From positions 2,046,001-2,110,000 of the forward strand of contig OW818676.1 of NCBI GenBank assembly GCA_942493235.1: a DNA stretch of 64,000 nucleotides, written 5' to 3'. The DNA is from ENR-C587 sp942493235. Lineage in GTDB: Bacteria > Bacteroidota > Ignavibacteria > Kapaibacteriales > UBA2268. This document shows positions 62,300 to 64,000 of this stretch, one piece after another; the stretch's first letter is position 1; each line of letters starts with the position of its first letter. Both the position numbers and the translations under genes were made by a program. Under the pieces are notes generated by a model. The model did no database searches. It worked only from the letters and a program-made list of their open reading frames with translations, and had not been told where the DNA came from.

Positions 62300-63424
62300 C
62301 TATTTATTTAACAATTTCTTTAATTCCGATAATTCGTTGCTTAGTTTCTCTATTTCAATTTTTTCGTTCTCACGTTCAATTTGTAATTTCTCTATTTCAA
62401 TTTTTTCGTTTTCACGTTCAATTTGTAATTTCTCTATTTCAATTTTTTCGTTCTCACGTTCAATTTGTAATTTCTCTATTTCAATTTTTTCGTTCTCACG
62501 TTCAATTTGTAATTTTTCTTTTTCAATTCTTTCTTGCTCAGCTTTTTGGATAAATTGTTCAGCTTGTCTTCTTGCAATTTCGGCATCAAGTTTTGCATTT
62601 TCAGCTTCGAGTTTGATTTTCCTATTGTCTTCTTCCAATAATTGGATTTCTCTTTTATTATCGGCAAGTTCATCTATAATGCCATCTTCGAGTTCCATTC
62701 TTTTTTTGACAGAGTTATCTAAAACCGCCGATTGTAATTTTCTAATTATCGGTCTATATTTTTCGGGAAAATCATCTTCGGAAACATTCAAAATATGTGA
62801 ATTAAAGTCGATAGCATTAGTCTGGTCAAATACACTTAGTAATATTTCTAAGTCGTTACGACGTTTGTCTGTTAAGTACGGAATCTGAATAATATAGCTA
62901 TCTAATGTCAAACTTTCTATAAAAGATTCCTTTTGATTAATTACATCGCCGGTAAGCAAGTCAAAATACTGACGACTGATTTTTATAGCACCGGACTTAA
63001 TATTATCTAATTTATGACCAAGAAAATAAATGGAAATAATCGGCAACCCGACCTTTCTACTTTTACCATTGATATTGATAATTCCTGTATTATCTTTATT
63101 GGCAAACTGCTGTCCAAGATAGCGGCGAAATCTCATAATATCAGTCGGAAATTTAGCTTTCTGTAATTCGATAATTACTTGCTTTTCGCCTTCATCTGTT
63201 TTGATTTTGGCAGAGAAATCCAGCCTATAAATAGTAAGAGACTGATATGATTTATGTTTTTTTTCATCATCAGCGAATTTAATGTCAGAAGCAAATTCTT
63301 GCGGAAGAATCTTCAATTCTTTAATATCTTCGCCAATAATTGATGAAATAACCAATTTGGCAATTTTTGAATCTTCCATCAAGTATTTGAAAACCACATC
63401 GTATATTGGATTTGCTATGTGCAT
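62300..63424 (-). CDS. Rpn-family PD-(D/E)XK nuclease / putative transposase
   Basis: Full-length member of the recombination-promoting nuclease family. The N-terminus (MHIANPIYDVVFKYLMED) is characteristic. Catalytic residues are D69 (YRLDFSAKI) and E86/Q88 (VIIELQKAKF), followed by RRYLGQQF. Residues about 240-374 are a long charged coiled coil ending in four 14-residue repeats (EKLQIERENEKIEI). Rpn nucleases have been linked to recombination and phage defence. It lies nine bases upstream of the short related gene on the same strand. Confidence 0.87.
   Translation of the reverse strand: MHIANPIYDVVFKYLMEDSKIAKLVISSIIGEDIKELKILPQEFASDIKFADDEKKHKSYQSLTIYRLDFSAKIKTDEGEKQVIIELQKAKFPTDIMRFRRYLGQQFANKDNTGIININGKSRKVGLPIISIYFLGHKLDNIKSGAIKISRQYFDLLTGDVINQKESFIESLTLDSYIIQIPYLTDKRRNDLEILLSVFDQTNAIDFNSHILNVSEDDFPEKYRPIIRKLQSAVLDNSVKKRMELEDGIIDELADNKREIQLLEEDNRKIKLEAENAKLDAEIARRQAEQFIQKAEQERIEKEKLQIERENEKIEIEKLQIERENEKIEIEKLQIERENEKIEIEKLQIERENEKIEIEKLSNELSELKKLLNK
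62344..62511. repeat. 42-bp tandem repeat inside the Rpn gene, 4 copies
   Basis: Four near-identical 42-bp units starting at 62344, 62386, 62428 and 62470, then a degenerate fifth. Each encodes 14 residues, two coiled-coil heptads, so copy-number changes keep the frame. Confidence 0.95.
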
Positions 63425-63518
63425 ATAAATATCCGTTTAATAAATCACTTAATCATTATTTAGATGTATGGAAGGATAAATTATTGTATTATTTATTCAT
63501 TTGAGTTTGTGTTTAATA

Positions 63519-63550
63519 AAAAACCCGACTAATATTGATTGTCGGGTTTT
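63519..63550 (-). terminator. Terminator of the peptide transporter gene
   Basis: Read leftward: AAAACCCGAC-N11-GTCGGGTTTTTTATT, 23 bases after the stop at 63573. Confidence 0.85.
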
Positions 63551-63572
63551 AAATAAGTTAAATTATTTACAA

Positions 63573-64000
63573 TTATTTTGCTACTCTTTCAAGCCATTTA
63601 ACCATAAATAACATAGTAAACATTGAAATAGAGCAAGCGATAACAAATACTCCCCAAGTAGCCCAAATTGGAATATTTTCATAGAACAAGGTACCAATAA
63701 TTAACAATTGATTACCTACTGCTGTGGCACCAAGCCATGCACCTTGCATAACGCCTTGGTACTGTGGAGGTGCAACTTTAGAAACAAATGATAATCCTAA
63801 TGGGCTAATAAATAATTCAGCGACAGTTAGAATAAAATATGTTCCGATTAATAGTAATGGACTTACACGTTCAGCATTGGATAGCGTTCCAATTGCTTTT
63901 ACATGGTCAGCGTCAGGTAAAGAAACCGAACCAATAGCCATTACCACAAAAGCAATAGCTGCTATACCCATACCGATTGCAATTTTCCTTGGTGTTGACG
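63573..64000 (-). CDS. POT/PTR2-family peptide transporter, C-terminal part
   Basis: Proton-coupled di/tripeptide symporter of the inner membrane; only the last 140 or so residues are in the window and the frame stays open to the right edge. Three or four membrane segments are visible, with the family signature ELFISPLGLSFVSKVAPPQY followed by GVMQGAWLGATAVGNQL. The start is outside the window. Confidence 0.88.
   Translation of the reverse strand, partial: STPRKIAIGMGIAAIAFVVMAIGSVSLPDADHVKAIGTLSNAERVSPLLLIGTYFILTVAELFISPLGLSFVSKVAPPQYQGVMQGAWLGATAVGNQLLIIGTLFYENIPIWATWGVFVIACSISMFTMLFMVKWLERVAK

Noticed and set aside
62337..62888. Rightward repetitive reading frame opposite the Rpn gene
   Set aside because: It is the antisense shadow of the 42-bp coding repeats; the leftward frame has the nuclease motifs.

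Overview
The window comes from an AT-rich bacterial chromosome (by eye about one third G+C). It very probably belongs to the Bacteroidota / Ignavibacteriota / Kapaibacteriota (FCB) group. The evidence is direct: proteins with type IX secretion (T9SS) type-A C-terminal sorting domains, a GWxTD-domain protein, a gram-negative envelope set (BamA, two Skp/OmpH proteins, LpxD), and promoters of the Bacteroidota form TTG-N18..21-TAnnTTTG. The exact genus cannot be fixed from the sequence. No rRNA, tRNA, CRISPR array or autonomous insertion sequence was recognised.

Layout. 1-5.3 kb: a PAS/REC/LuxR regulator, purN, a 100-bp tandem repeat, panC and a large secreted T9SS protein. 5.6-12.6 kb: OsmC, a DUF116 protein, a nitroreductase, an RluD-type pseudouridine synthase, a GWxTD protein, RuvX, a thiamine-binding-type protein and two small unknowns. 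12.8-16.4 kb: a glutamyl-tRNA-reductase-like protein whose catalytic Cys is Ser, overlapping a deacetylase-like gene, then a fused PlsC/OlsB-like acyltransferase. 17-24.4 kb: murA, a PAP2 membrane protein, rsmA and an AddA-type helicase-nuclease. 24.5-36.9 kb: speA, an AI-2E-type permease, a PH-like membrane protein, NAD(P)HX repair, recG, a REC-kinase hybrid and tsaB. 37-39.6 kb: a tandemly duplicated Rieske iron-sulfur operon with one decayed copy. 39.9-49.6 kb: a lipoylated E2, a LolA-like protein, then uppS-bamA-skp-skp-lpxD-methyltransferase. 49.8-53 kb: a FecR-like protein and three envelope proteins. 53.4-59.5 kb: a marR-tolC-MFP-RND efflux operon. 59.8 kb to the end: a two-domain oxidoreductase, an Rpn-type nuclease with a shortened relative beside it, and the 3' end of a POT peptide transporter.

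The intergenic regions are crowded with small repeats. These are 20-bp REP-like palindromes (CCCCACGCTGAAGCGTGGGG), a GTCATTCTGA inverted repeat, elements ending in AGAGGCTGTGTAAA or TAAGGCTATTGCA, and a 306-bp element with imperfect terminal inverted repeats present in two full copies plus fragments. Several are nested, and some AGAGGCTG elements appear to sit inside the loop of a REP palindrome.

Most genes are ordinary housekeeping. The parts most worth a second look are: the Rieske proteins that carry both a Tat-like signal and a T9SS sorting domain, the Rpn nuclease with its nuclease-less neighbour, the Cys-to-Ser glutamyl-tRNA-reductase homologue in its odd gene neighbourhood, and the nested repeat families. 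All functions are read from motifs by eye; no database search was possible.
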